Positions 1-8,113 of a DNA stretch of 64,000 nt are shown in pieces (position 1 is the first letter of the stretch; each line of letters opens with the position of its first letter). The stretch comes from CBDCFT01 sp965216365. Its GTDB lineage: Bacteria > Pseudomonadota > Gammaproteobacteria > Arenicellales > CBDCFT01. The stretch lies in the NCBI GenBank assembly GCA_965216365.1, contig CBDCFT010000024.1:1-64000 (forward strand), given 5' to 3'. The notes beneath the pieces were generated by a model, which was not told the origin of the DNA, searched no databases, and worked only from the letters and a program-made list of their open reading frames with translations. The position numbers were made by a program, and so were the translations under genes.

Positions 1-1007
1 CCGCATTGCGCCGTGACTACCATTTCATTAAACAACGTGGTCAGGGATCGGCAGGATCCGTTATGATAGGAAACAGCGTTGCACTGAAACAAACCCAGCA
101 AATGATCGACATGGTTGCCGCTACCGATATGACGGTGCTTATCAACGGTGAGAGCGGCGTCGGTAAAGAGCTGGTCGCACAGGCAATTCATGCGCATAGC
201 GCCAGAGCGCAGCGCAATTTTATCGCGGTGGATTGTTGCACGTTGCAAGAAAAACTCTTTGAATCAGAGTTATTTGGTCATGAGCGCGGTTCATTCACCA
301 GTGCCGATAAACAGAAAAAAGGACTGATTGAAGGCGCCCAGGGTGGCACGCTGTTTCTGGATGAAATCGGGGAAATCGAACCGTCCATTCAAGCAAAGCT
401 CTTGCGTGTACTGGAAACCGGACAATTCCGCCGAGTTGGCGGCACCAAAGACTTAAAGGTCGATGTACGCATCGTTGCCGCCACTAATCGCGATTTGGAA
501 AAACGTGTGCAACGGGAGAAGTTCCGCAGTGATCTGTTTTATCGTCTTAACGGATTTACCATCGTTGTTCCACCATTACGCGACCGGCGTGAGGATATTC
601 CTGAACTGGTTAAGTTTTTTATTGAAAATCACGATTTCTCACGACGCATCAAAAAGAAACTATCGTCCGACGCGTTGCAGGAACTCATTGGCTATGATTG
701 GCCGGGCAACATCCGGGAGTTAAAAAACCTCATTGAACGGGCCATCATTGTTTCGGGCAAAGAGAAAAAAATTAAACCGGAACATCTGGGACTGGGCACA
801 AAATCGACGGGCAATGGTTCAACGACCGTTCTGACATTCGATCAAGAGCCAACCTTGGATACGATAGAAAAGAAATATCTCACCCAGTTGCTGGTTAAAT
901 ATAACGGTCATCGTGTTTCCGTGGCGCAGGCGATGGGTGTCAGCGAGCGCAATCTTTATCGTCTGATCAACAAGCACGATCTACAGGATGTTTCGGCGGC
1001 AACTTGA
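1..1007 (+). CDS. Sigma-54-type AAA+ transcriptional activator, 5'-truncated by the window edge
   Basis: The reading frame is open to the left edge (codon phase begins at base 3), so only the C-terminal part is seen. Counting from the first in-frame TTG at base 6, the Walker A loop GESGVGKE lies at residues 48-55, the Walker B LFLDEIGE near 116-123 and a Fis-type helix-turn-helix at about 300-330. Such proteins remodel sigma-54 holoenzyme at enhancer-dependent promoters. The loop that normally reads GAFTGA reads GSFTSA (residues 95-100), which is unusual because that loop contacts sigma-54. The missing N-terminus would hold a receiver, GAF or PAS sensor. Family assignment is firm; the signal and target genes are unknown. 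Confidence 0.9.
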   Translation, partial: ALRRDYHFIKQRGQGSAGSVMIGNSVALKQTQQMIDMVAATDMTVLINGESGVGKELVAQAIHAHSARAQRNFIAVDCCTLQEKLFESELFGHERGSFTSADKQKKGLIEGAQGGTLFLDEIGEIEPSIQAKLLRVLETGQFRRVGGTKDLKVDVRIVAATNRDLEKRVQREKFRSDLFYRLNGFTIVVPPLRDRREDIPELVKFFIENHDFSRRIKKKLSSDALQELIGYDWPGNIRELKNLIERAIIVSGKEKKIKPEHLGLGTKSTGNGSTTVLTFDQEPTLDTIEKKYLTQLLVKYNGHRVSVAQAMGVSERNLYRLINKHDLQDVSAAT

Positions 1008-1160
1008 TCCAATTCAAGCTTTAAGATTTCAATAGACAGCGGAAATCGAAAGTTACAGTCGACGTTAATCATCTTGGCAATGCTGCCATTTGTCTGTTGA
1101 CTTGAATGAATTGGCTATCAGTGAACACGGGCAGCCAAACCAGGGGAATACACAATGTGA

Positions 1161-1201
1161 ACACCGGATTCAACGGGGTTCCCCCGTCATGAATCCGGTG
1201 T
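1161..1201. terminator. Long palindrome, candidate terminator of the HiPIP gene
   Basis: A 12-bp perfect inverted repeat (ACACCGGATTCA at 1161-1172 against 1190-1201) encloses a second GC-rich stem (ACGGGG/CCCCGT). It lies 30 bp past the stop of the minus-strand HiPIP gene and between two convergent genes. No clean T-run follows on either strand, so it may instead be a Rho-assisted or mRNA-stabilising hairpin. Confidence 0.45.
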
Positions 1202-1231
1202 CTTAGTCAGAATAAAACGCTTATATCCCGG

Positions 1232-1537
1232 TTAACTGGCTTTCTGCACCCAGGATTTACACCAACCGTTGGCGGCCACGGATTTGCCGGGGAATATCGT
1301 ACAACCACCCCACTCCGCATCCGCTTCGCCTTGATACAACTGACAGTTGGCGCAGGTTTGTTCGGCATTCGGTGATTCATGCACGTACTCCAATGCTTTT
1401 GCCTGAGCGTCAGCCTCGTCGAGTTGTGGCATATCTTCCGCAAAACCCGGCTGACTCATCAGCAACGAACCCATTGGAATAGCGACAGCACTGGTTCCAA
1501 CTAAACTTAAAAACTCTCTTCGACTCTTATAACTCAT
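1232..1537 (-). CDS. High-potential iron-sulfur protein (HiPIP)
   Basis: A small periplasmic 4Fe-4S electron carrier of 101 residues. The N-terminus has a twin-arginine export signal (SRREFL at 5-10, then a hydrophobic stretch to about residue 30), as expected for a protein exported with its cluster. Four cysteines at 62, 65, 79 and 93, in the arrangement C-x2-C, GGC and GWC, match the HiPIP cluster ligands. A strong Shine-Dalgarno (AAAGGAG) sits 6-7 bases before the ATG at 1537. In other proteobacteria HiPIPs pass electrons to photosynthetic reaction centres, oxidases or reductases; no partner is visible here. It is monocistronic and faces a 370-bp upstream gap. Confidence 0.95.
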   Translation of the reverse strand: MSYKSRREFLSLVGTSAVAIPMGSLLMSQPGFAEDMPQLDEADAQAKALEYVHESPNAEQTCANCQLYQGEADAEWGGCTIFPGKSVAANGWCKSWVQKAS

Positions 1538-1906
1538 TGAAACTCCTTTTGGATGTAAATGATAATTCCACTAAAAACGAAAACCATACCTTTAACTAAG
1601 GCATGGTCGACAATAATTATAACGCGTGAAGTTTAAAACACTGACCTGCATCAAATTTTCGACAAATAAATCGGATCACCGCTATCCCACGAACTTATTA
1701 CCACTACGCTGAATTCATCGTCGCTAATGTCTGGTAATCAATAATCTTATGTTATTACTGCTTTCATGAAGTTAAATTATTTACCAGTCTTACCAAACAG
1801 AAAATTGTTGACAGGGTTGATTAAACTGCATATAGAGCGACTATACAATTCGCTTTTTAGTCGCCAGCAACACCGGCGGACGCAACCAAACCACGCGGGG
1901 TGAAAA
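1538..1906. other. Intergenic gap between divergent genes
   Basis: This 369-bp AT-rich gap separates the divergent HiPIP and hydroxyacid dehydrogenase genes and should hold both promoters. I see one good sigma-70-like promoter for the rightward gene (listed separately) and no open reading frame or convincing RNA structure. Confidence 0.5.
1808..1836 (+). promoter_or_regulatory. Candidate sigma-70 promoter for the hydroxyacid dehydrogenase gene
   Basis: A perfect -35 hexamer TTGACA (1808-1813) is followed after 17 bases by TATAGA (1831-1836, 4 of 6 matches). Transcription would begin near 1843, giving a leader of about 64 bases before the ATG at 1907. A second -10-like TACAAT at 1844 lacks a matching -35. 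Confidence 0.5.
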
Positions 1907-2869
1907 ATGAAAATTGGATTTATCGGTCTTGGCAACGTGGGTGGCAAACTTGCCGGCAGTTTGTTGCGTAACGGTTTTGATCTGAGCGTTCGCGATCTGA
2001 ACAAAGATATCGCGCAGCCGTTTCTGGATAAAGGCGCGAAATGGGCGGACAGCCCCAAGGCGATGGCTGAAGAAGCGGAACTGGTCATCACGTGTTTACC
2101 TAACCCAGCGGCAAGCGCGCAAGTCATGGAAGCCGAAGATGGCATCCTGGCTGGACTATCCGAAGGCAAGATATGGGCAGAGATGAGCACCACCGACGAA
2201 GCCGAAGTCAAACGCCTCGGAGAAAAGGTCAAAGCCATTGGCACTGAACCCGTGGATTGCCCGGTATCCGGTGGTTGTCACCGCGCGGCAACCGGCAACA
2301 TTTCCGTTTTCGCGGGTTGCGAACGCGCTACTTTCGAACGCATGCTGCCCGTACTGACGGCTATGGGAAGGCGCATTCTGCACACTGGCCCCCTGGGCTC
2401 TGCCTCTATTTTGAAGGTAGTTACAAATTATCTGGCTACCGCAAACCTCGTATCATTGTGCGAAGCACTGGTCACCTCCAAAGCCGCCGGTATGGATCTG
2501 AATATAACTTACGAAGCCATTCGAATATCGTCGGGCAACTCGTTTGTACACGAAACGGAAAGCCAGGTCATCCTGAATGGCAGCCGTGACATTAATTTCA
2601 CCATGGATCTGGTTAGCAAGGACATCGGCTTGTTTCAAAATATTGCAGACAAAGCTAACGTGCCACTGGAACTCTCGCCGCTACTCGTCGATATTTTTAA
2701 AGATGGCGAAAAAAGATATGGTAGCCGTGAATGGTCGCCAAACATCGTTAAACGCTTGGAAGAAGCGTGCGGCGTATCGGTGTTGGCACCGGGATTTCCC
2801 GCGGACATTGTTGATGACGAACCGGAAGAACCCGGTTACGAAGTAAAGGTAAACCGCTCTACAGTGTAG
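1907..2869 (+). CDS. 3-hydroxyisobutyrate dehydrogenase-like NAD(P)-dependent oxidoreductase
   Basis: A 320-residue beta-hydroxyacid dehydrogenase. The dinucleotide-binding GLGNVGG is at residues 7-13, the substrate-binding DCPVSGG at 117-123, and the catalytic lysine (K170, followed by N174) lies in the GSASILKVVTNYL segment. Relatives oxidise 3-hydroxyisobutyrate, tartronate semialdehyde, 6-phosphogluconate or small aldehydes; the exact substrate cannot be read from sequence. A GGGGTG Shine-Dalgarno precedes the ATG. The acidic C-terminal tail (about residues 300-312, rich in Asp, Glu and Pro) is longer than usual. The gene stands alone, convergent with the exchanger gene on its right. Confidence 0.88.
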   Translation: MKIGFIGLGNVGGKLAGSLLRNGFDLSVRDLNKDIAQPFLDKGAKWADSPKAMAEEAELVITCLPNPAASAQVMEAEDGILAGLSEGKIWAEMSTTDEAEVKRLGEKVKAIGTEPVDCPVSGGCHRAATGNISVFAGCERATFERMLPVLTAMGRRILHTGPLGSASILKVVTNYLATANLVSLCEALVTSKAAGMDLNITYEAIRISSGNSFVHETESQVILNGSRDINFTMDLVSKDIGLFQNIADKANVPLELSPLLVDIFKDGEKRYGSREWSPNIVKRLEEACGVSVLAPGFPADIVDDEPEEPGYEVKVNRSTV

Positions 2870-2887
2870 ACTAAGGCCACTGTTCGA

Positions 2888-3829
2888 TCACGCGAATAAA
2901 TTGATCTTGAGAATAACGTAAGCAAAGTAAAAACTTACTATGAGTAAGGCTTCCCATTTTTGCAAGCCTCGTTCGATCACAAAAAATACTAACGCAACCA
3001 ACGACAACAAAAACAACGCTGGCAAATCAAATTGCAGCAACGATGCTTCAAATGAAAGCGTCGATATTACTGCTGCCAATCCAATTGGCACCAGAGTATC
3101 GAGAATATTACTACCTATGATATTACCGACAGACATCCCGCTCTTTTTCTTAAGCAATGCGCCCAAGGATATTGACAACTCAGGCAAACTCGTTCCAACA
3201 CCAATCAATAGAATAGCGACCAGGGTTTGCGATAATCCCCAACGCTCGGCGAGATGTGTCGCGGCATGAACCGTAACATCAGAACTCCCGATGACAATCG
3301 TCATGCCAACTGCCAGACCAAGCCAGGCCCAACCGACTCTACCCGATTCGATTATTCGTTCGGTAACTCGCCCCCTCTCTTCTCGATATACAAAAACCAA
3401 ATAACTGGCAAATACGACGACTAGAAACAATCCCTCGATCCGCGTTACGGCACCATCCCAACCAACAGCCGCCAACAGCACAATCGAGCCTAACAACACC
3501 GCGCCATGGCGATAAATATAGCGGCGTGGCACCGTCAGATAACCGGCCAAACCGGCAACGCCGAGCACCAAGCCTATCTGTCCAAATGCACTACCGATAC
3601 TGCTACCGGTGACAACGCCAGATGCATCCATGCCCTGTAGAATCCGAATGCCAGCACCGACAGCGACCGCGATCTCTGGTAAATCACTGCCAATGGATAG
3701 CACAACAAGACCGACGAACAGTTCAGATAAGCCATAACGATGAGCAATCTTTACCGCACCGCCAATGACCAGTTCGGTACCGGCCCATAAACCAAGTAAA
3801 CCGATCACGATTAAGCTTAACTCAAGCAT
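2888..3829 (-). CDS. Sodium/calcium exchanger family (CaCA, YrbG-like) membrane protein
   Basis: A 313-residue cation/calcium antiporter with about ten membrane segments and two inverted alpha-repeats. The first (about residues 45-90) has SIGSDLPE and GSSIGS; the second (about 208-245) has the textbook GVGTSLPE and GNIIGSNILD. These motifs hold the acidic ion-coordinating residues. It exchanges Ca2+ for Na+ or H+ across the inner membrane. The first repeat is slightly degenerate (SIGSDLPE for GTSLPE), so ion preference is uncertain. It is convergent with the dehydrogenase gene and its upstream side faces the lasso cluster. Confidence 0.92.
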   Translation of the reverse strand: MLELSLIVIGLLGLWAGTELVIGGAVKIAHRYGLSELFVGLVVLSIGSDLPEIAVAVGAGIRILQGMDASGVVTGSSIGSAFGQIGLVLGVAGLAGYLTVPRRYIYRHGAVLLGSIVLLAAVGWDGAVTRIEGLFLVVVFASYLVFVYREERGRVTERIIESGRVGWAWLGLAVGMTIVIGSSDVTVHAATHLAERWGLSQTLVAILLIGVGTSLPELSISLGALLKKKSGMSVGNIIGSNILDTLVPIGLAAVISTLSFEASLLQFDLPALFLLSLVALVFFVIERGLQKWEALLIVSFYFAYVILKINLFA

Positions 3830-3980
3830 TAAATTGCCCGCTGTAGTCTTCGAATGTCACAATAGTGGAATATCATTTTCTGTAATACCTACTCCAAGCC
3901 AGTAAACTTACCTACAACCAATAATATATAGACAGTTTGGCCAATCCATTAAGAATCTAAAATCACTCTAGACATACAAA

Positions 3981-5192
3981 ATGTTAATCGGCAAGAATTT
4001 ATTCGATAAGAGCACATTACTTTGCTGGTCGGATAATTTCAGCATAGACATTCAAAAATCTAAATTGTACGTCCGCACGTCGACGCGAGCGGTTCGCTGC
4101 CTACCCGAGACCATCGAACTAATTTCAATCTTATCTACACCAAGGACAATTGGTGATGCCTTGGAAGCATTGAACATCAAGGATAAAGGCAAATGGATTC
4201 AACTCACCGCGAACCTTGCCCAACTAGTCGAAATAGGTGCAGTTTCTAGATTTGATAAAGATGAATTAATTGTTGACGCAGAAACTACTGGTTTTGCATC
4301 TCCCGCGGCACACATATCTATGCTCAACGACGAAAACCGGACGAAGAAGTACCTAGAAGCAATAAGTGAAGTCGTCAACTCAGGAGATGTAGTAATTGAT
4401 TTGGGTTCCGGAACGGGCATACTGTCGATTGCAGCCGTCAAAGCCGGCGCCGCTAAAGTGTTCGCTTTAGAAGAAACGTCAATTGGCCACTGCGCAAGAA
4501 CATTGATTTCCAGCAATCATGTCGCCGATCGAATTCAGTTAGTCAAAGGTCGTTCCACCGAAATTAATATTCCAGAACGGGCCAATGTATTAGTGTCGGA
4601 AATTATCGGCGCCGAACCGTTAGATGAGTCAATACTACAGAGCACACTTGATGCACGAAGACGCATGTTAACTGAAAACGCTCGTTACATCCCGCATCGA
4701 ATTCGGATCTTTGGACAATTACTCCAACTCGATGAGCAATTCTTGGAAAGACATCAATTTCGGAGACTGACACTGGAAAAGTGGACCGAGGCCTACGATA
4801 TTGATTTTTCTGCTCTACTGAACACTTCTTACCGCAACAACTATCGCATAACAGCAGCGGGTGATGATATCCGGCGTGCGAAACCATTATCGGAGCCAAC
4901 ATTGCTAGCCGATATCGATTTGACGCAACTGAATTCAGACACTATTGATAATAAAGTGCGCTTCGCAATTAATAGTGATGGGAACGCGAATGGGGCGGTG
5001 GTTCATTTCGAAGCGTATTTAACCGGGCACCAAAAACTTTCAAATCAATTCAATTTGGTTTCAAAGGACAGTTCCTGGCAGTGCCCTGTATGGATTTGGC
5101 AAAAACCAATAAAAACAATTCAAGGGAAATCAATGCAGTGGCGCTATATACATACGCCTATAAAAACGACACTTGAATGTGAACCTATATGA
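3981..5192 (+). CDS. Arginine-methyltransferase-like protein with N-terminal PqqD-like (RRE) region; lasso cluster
   Basis: A 403-residue protein in two parts. Residues about 25-92 look like a PqqD-like winged helix, the RiPP recognition element that binds precursor leaders. Residues about 110-403 resemble protein arginine methyltransferases: the HISMLNDENR helix, motif I VIDLGSGTG (138-146), acidic E164, and a double-Glu loop SEIIGAEPLDES (206-217) with glutamates E207 and E216 at the spacing used to grip the substrate guanidinium. A beta-barrel-like C-terminus follows, with SSWQCPVW in place of the usual THW loop. Bacterial members are rare. The cluster context suggests it methylates the lasso peptide, perhaps at the conserved Arg15. 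The domain calls come from motif reading and no substrate is proven. Confidence 0.75.
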   Translation: MLIGKNLFDKSTLLCWSDNFSIDIQKSKLYVRTSTRAVRCLPETIELISILSTPRTIGDALEALNIKDKGKWIQLTANLAQLVEIGAVSRFDKDELIVDAETTGFASPAAHISMLNDENRTKKYLEAISEVVNSGDVVIDLGSGTGILSIAAVKAGAAKVFALEETSIGHCARTLISSNHVADRIQLVKGRSTEINIPERANVLVSEIIGAEPLDESILQSTLDARRRMLTENARYIPHRIRIFGQLLQLDEQFLERHQFRRLTLEKWTEAYDIDFSALLNTSYRNNYRITAAGDDIRRAKPLSEPTLLADIDLTQLNSDTIDNKVRFAINSDGNANGAVVHFEAYLTGHQKLSNQFNLVSKDSSWQCPVWIWQKPIKTIQGKSMQWRYIHTPIKTTLECEPI

Positions 5193-5212
5193 GAAAGATT
5201 TGGTAAAACCAC

Positions 5213-6139
5213 CTAATCAGTATTTGACTTCCTCGAGCCGCAAACTAACTCTAAAATTTTAGGTACCTTTGCTAAACCCATTGGATAATCTAGACCTGTC
5301 ACATTACTTGCTTCGGCAACACTGGCAGAAAATTGCATATGACGCCTAAGGAGGCCAGACGAAAATAATTTTGCCGCTACCGTGTGACGCAGGATAGCAG
5401 TAGTAACTTCAGTTTTATTTAATCGCCGTAGTGAGATCTTTGCGGACGGCGATAGTGGACCTCGGTTGTTTAACAAAAAAACCTGTTTTACACGGCATGT
5501 TTCAGGCCAGTCGAGTCCGTACTGATCACACTTGCCCAGCTTTAGCTGAGGGAAGTGAGGTAGCGCCATAAGCCGATTATTATTAAAAGCTACAGGAAGA
5601 ACATCATCGCATACCCGCTCTAGCCCAAATTTTGAATAAGAAACTAAAGTTGACTTTCCCCGACCTGATTCACCTAAGAACAAGCAAAGTCGACCGTTTA
5701 TATTGGCTGCACTCGCATGCAAACAGTAAACATTGTGCAAAGCAAGTGCCAATATCAAAGCTGGGCCTGAAGCAATTTTTACTAGACCATCTAACGAATT
5801 AGGGCTATTTCGCGTAATTCGTACCACGTTACACTCCCTGTCGATAAGAACCTGGCCGAGATTCCCCATCCTCAATGAAAATACATCCTTGTTTTCCCAA
5901 CAAAAAACAGTTTGCTGGGCACCAAATAGTGTACTAGTACCAGTGTACAATAGATTCTCCGACTCCTCCTTTGCGGGTCTTAGTCGAACCGGCGATAACG
6001 CGGCTTCACATGAGTTTGGAATGGCCAAATGCTGAAGCGACTCAATTTCCGTATCACTGACGACGTGGAGACCCGCTACTGAATAATTAAATGTTGTTCG
6101 TTTGATATCTTTTGGTTTTTTTAATCGTATTTCTATCAT
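5213..6139 (-). CDS. HPr kinase-like protein of lasso peptide cluster
   Basis: A 308-residue protein from the ATG at 6139; an upstream TTG at 6154 would add five residues. Residues 156-164 are the Walker A loop GESGRGKST, preceded by LHASAANING as in the C-terminal domain of HPr kinase/phosphorylase, with an acidic pair D178-D179. Members found in lasso clusters phosphorylate a serine of the precursor or peptide, as known for paeninodin. Here both cores contain Ser3 and Ser9 but not a C-terminal Ser, so the target would differ. Only 16 bp separate its start from the divergent cyclase ATG at 6156, and it is convergent with the first methyltransferase gene. Confidence 0.8.
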   Translation of the reverse strand: MIEIRLKKPKDIKRTTFNYSVAGLHVVSDTEIESLQHLAIPNSCEAALSPVRLRPAKEESENLLYTGTSTLFGAQQTVFCWENKDVFSLRMGNLGQVLIDRECNVVRITRNSPNSLDGLVKIASGPALILALALHNVYCLHASAANINGRLCLFLGESGRGKSTLVSYSKFGLERVCDDVLPVAFNNNRLMALPHFPQLKLGKCDQYGLDWPETCRVKQVFLLNNRGPLSPSAKISLRRLNKTEVTTAILRHTVAAKLFSSGLLRRHMQFSASVAEASNVTGLDYPMGLAKVPKILELVCGSRKSNTD

Positions 6140-6155
6140 TTGGTGTAACAGCAAT

Positions 6156-8096
6156 ATGAGTGCAATTTGCGGTATATTTTTGCGGGATCATAGCCCGCTC
6201 AAACCTGAGTGGCTTAATAAAATGACCGATGCAGCGATTTTCCCATCACCAGACGGCATTCAATTCTGGTCAGATCGAACAATAGGATTTGGATGTTTGA
6301 ATTTTTACATCACTCCTGAGTCGTTAGGCAAGTCACAACCTTTGCAAGACAAAACCAATAACCTTTATATAGTCGCTGACATCAGACTAGATAATCGAGA
6401 TACACTGATTACTAAATTACAACTCCATTTACCGAATATTGATAAATCCAATTCGGATTCCGAGTTGGTACTAGCAGCCTACCGTGTATGGAGTATTGAA
6501 TGTGTGGCTCATTTACTAGGTGATTTTGCATTTGCAATTTGGGATAAATCGAAACAAGAACTATTTATAGCGCGCGACAGTCTTGGTGCAAAACATATCT
6601 TGTACTACATGGACGATAAGCAATTTATTTTTGCCTCTTCCCCCGCTTCAATCCTTTCCCTCTCATTTATCGATTCACCTATCAACGAGGAAAAGGTTCT
6701 TTGCGCACTCCTCATGAAAAGTAGCGACTGCGAGAGCACCTATTTTCAGAACATTTACCAATGTCCTCCGGCCCATTATCTTGTAATTGGCTCCAATAGT
6801 TTCTCCAAAAGACGTTTTTGGGATCTCGACATTATAAATGAAATTACGTATCGATCGGATGACGAATACTCGGAGCATTTAGTAGACATACTCAAACAAG
6901 CTGTAAACGATCGTACACGGTGTTTGGGGAAAGTCGGACTTTCGCTCAGCGGCGGTTGTGATTCAACTTTGTTGGCAGCGATTGCCGCAAACCAACCCCC
7001 AGCTAACAAAACTAATCAAGATCGACTTAAAACTTTCTCCTATGTGTTTGATAAGTTCGAAACATGCGATGAACGGCATTTTATCATCCCAGTCGTAAAT
7101 GCACTCAATCTCGATGCATCCTTCATCCTTTGTGATGATAAATGGACTTTTCGTGACTTAACAAATCAAGGCTTTCCTCGCGACTGCTTTTTTTGGGATT
7201 GCTATTCGAACCTACCACTGGAAGTTATGCGCCATGCCTCTGAGGCGGGGTGTCAAATTCTACTCGACGGCCACTATGGTGATACCTTATTTTCGGGTTG
7301 TGACTATTTGGTATCAGACCTTGTACTAGAAAAGCGCTTCCGCGATTTACTGGCAATTCTTTTTTCAAATAGAAACAGTCTCGATTTGCGTCACCATATA
7401 TTCAACTATGGATTGCGGCAGTTAATTCCTCAGTCTTTGAAAAAATTGTATAGACGATTTCAACCGAGACAACCGTTCTTGCAGTATTTTCCGGGCGCCA
7501 CAGAGTCCCGACAAACTCAGGCCTACCAATTGATAAAATCTAACTCGGACGCGACGACCCACCAATTACCCAGTCAACGCTACCGCTATTTCGCTTTCAC
7601 TGACCCGGGCTGGGCGGAATACTCCGCTACACCAGAATCCAATCATCGGTTTCCGGTTCAGCGGTATTCTCCGTACTTCGATAGACGACTAGTGGAATTC
7701 GTATTTGGACTACCCACCGAGCAACTTTCCCGCCCAGGTCGAAACCGTTGGATACAACGCAACGCTATGAGGCAATTTTTACCAACCGAAGTGACGGAAA
7801 GAATAATTAAAACCAGATTCGAGCCCTTGCTAACCGAAGGATTGCTCCGGCAGGAACGCCATCATGTTTTGAGTCTGACCAGCGAATCTCTTGCAGCTAA
7901 ACAGAACTGGGTTAGGCATTCCTGGTTAAAAGAAGAAATCGATTGCGGGACGCCATTGAGTCACGACGGTAATTCGCTGTCACTTATCTTGCATCTTGAA
8001 TTATGGTTAAGATCCGTTCGAGACGCGTCTGTTCATGATTCTTGGAATTCTTTCTTTCAATACACTCCTAGCGACAACGCCCTGATCAACCAATAG
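6156..8096 (+). CDS. Asparagine-synthetase-like lasso peptide cyclase (C protein)
   Basis: A 646-residue two-domain enzyme. Residues 1-200 resemble the glutaminase lobe of asparagine synthetase B (MSAICGIF start, LLGDFAFAIWD near 120, ARDSLGAK near 140), with the cysteine at position 5 instead of 2, so glutaminase activity is doubtful. The synthetase lobe carries the PP-loop ATP site SGGCDS (265-270). In lasso pathways this enzyme adenylates the Glu or Asp side chain of the core and closes the ring onto the new N-terminus. The start was placed at 6156 because the MSAICGIF sequence is the conserved N-terminus and earlier codons run into the divergent kinase gene. Together with the two precursors this is the best evidence for a lasso system. 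Confidence 0.88.
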   Translation: MSAICGIFLRDHSPLKPEWLNKMTDAAIFPSPDGIQFWSDRTIGFGCLNFYITPESLGKSQPLQDKTNNLYIVADIRLDNRDTLITKLQLHLPNIDKSNSDSELVLAAYRVWSIECVAHLLGDFAFAIWDKSKQELFIARDSLGAKHILYYMDDKQFIFASSPASILSLSFIDSPINEEKVLCALLMKSSDCESTYFQNIYQCPPAHYLVIGSNSFSKRRFWDLDIINEITYRSDDEYSEHLVDILKQAVNDRTRCLGKVGLSLSGGCDSTLLAAIAANQPPANKTNQDRLKTFSYVFDKFETCDERHFIIPVVNALNLDASFILCDDKWTFRDLTNQGFPRDCFFWDCYSNLPLEVMRHASEAGCQILLDGHYGDTLFSGCDYLVSDLVLEKRFRDLLAILFSNRNSLDLRHHIFNYGLRQLIPQSLKKLYRRFQPRQPFLQYFPGATESRQTQAYQLIKSNSDATTHQLPSQRYRYFAFTDPGWAEYSATPESNHRFPVQRYSPYFDRRLVEFVFGLPTEQLSRPGRNRWIQRNAMRQFLPTEVTERIIKTRFEPLLTEGLLRQERHHVLSLTSESLAAKQNWVRHSWLKEEIDCGTPLSHDGNSLSLILHLELWLRSVRDASVHDSWNSFFQYTPSDNALINQ

Positions 8097-8113
8097 CTGA
8101 GGTAGTGCTTCCT

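Noticed and set aside
3981..5192. Ribosomal protein L11 methyltransferase (PrmA)
   Set aside because: The double-Glu loop and beta-barrel-like C-terminus fit arginine methyltransferases, and the PrmA N-terminal domain is absent.
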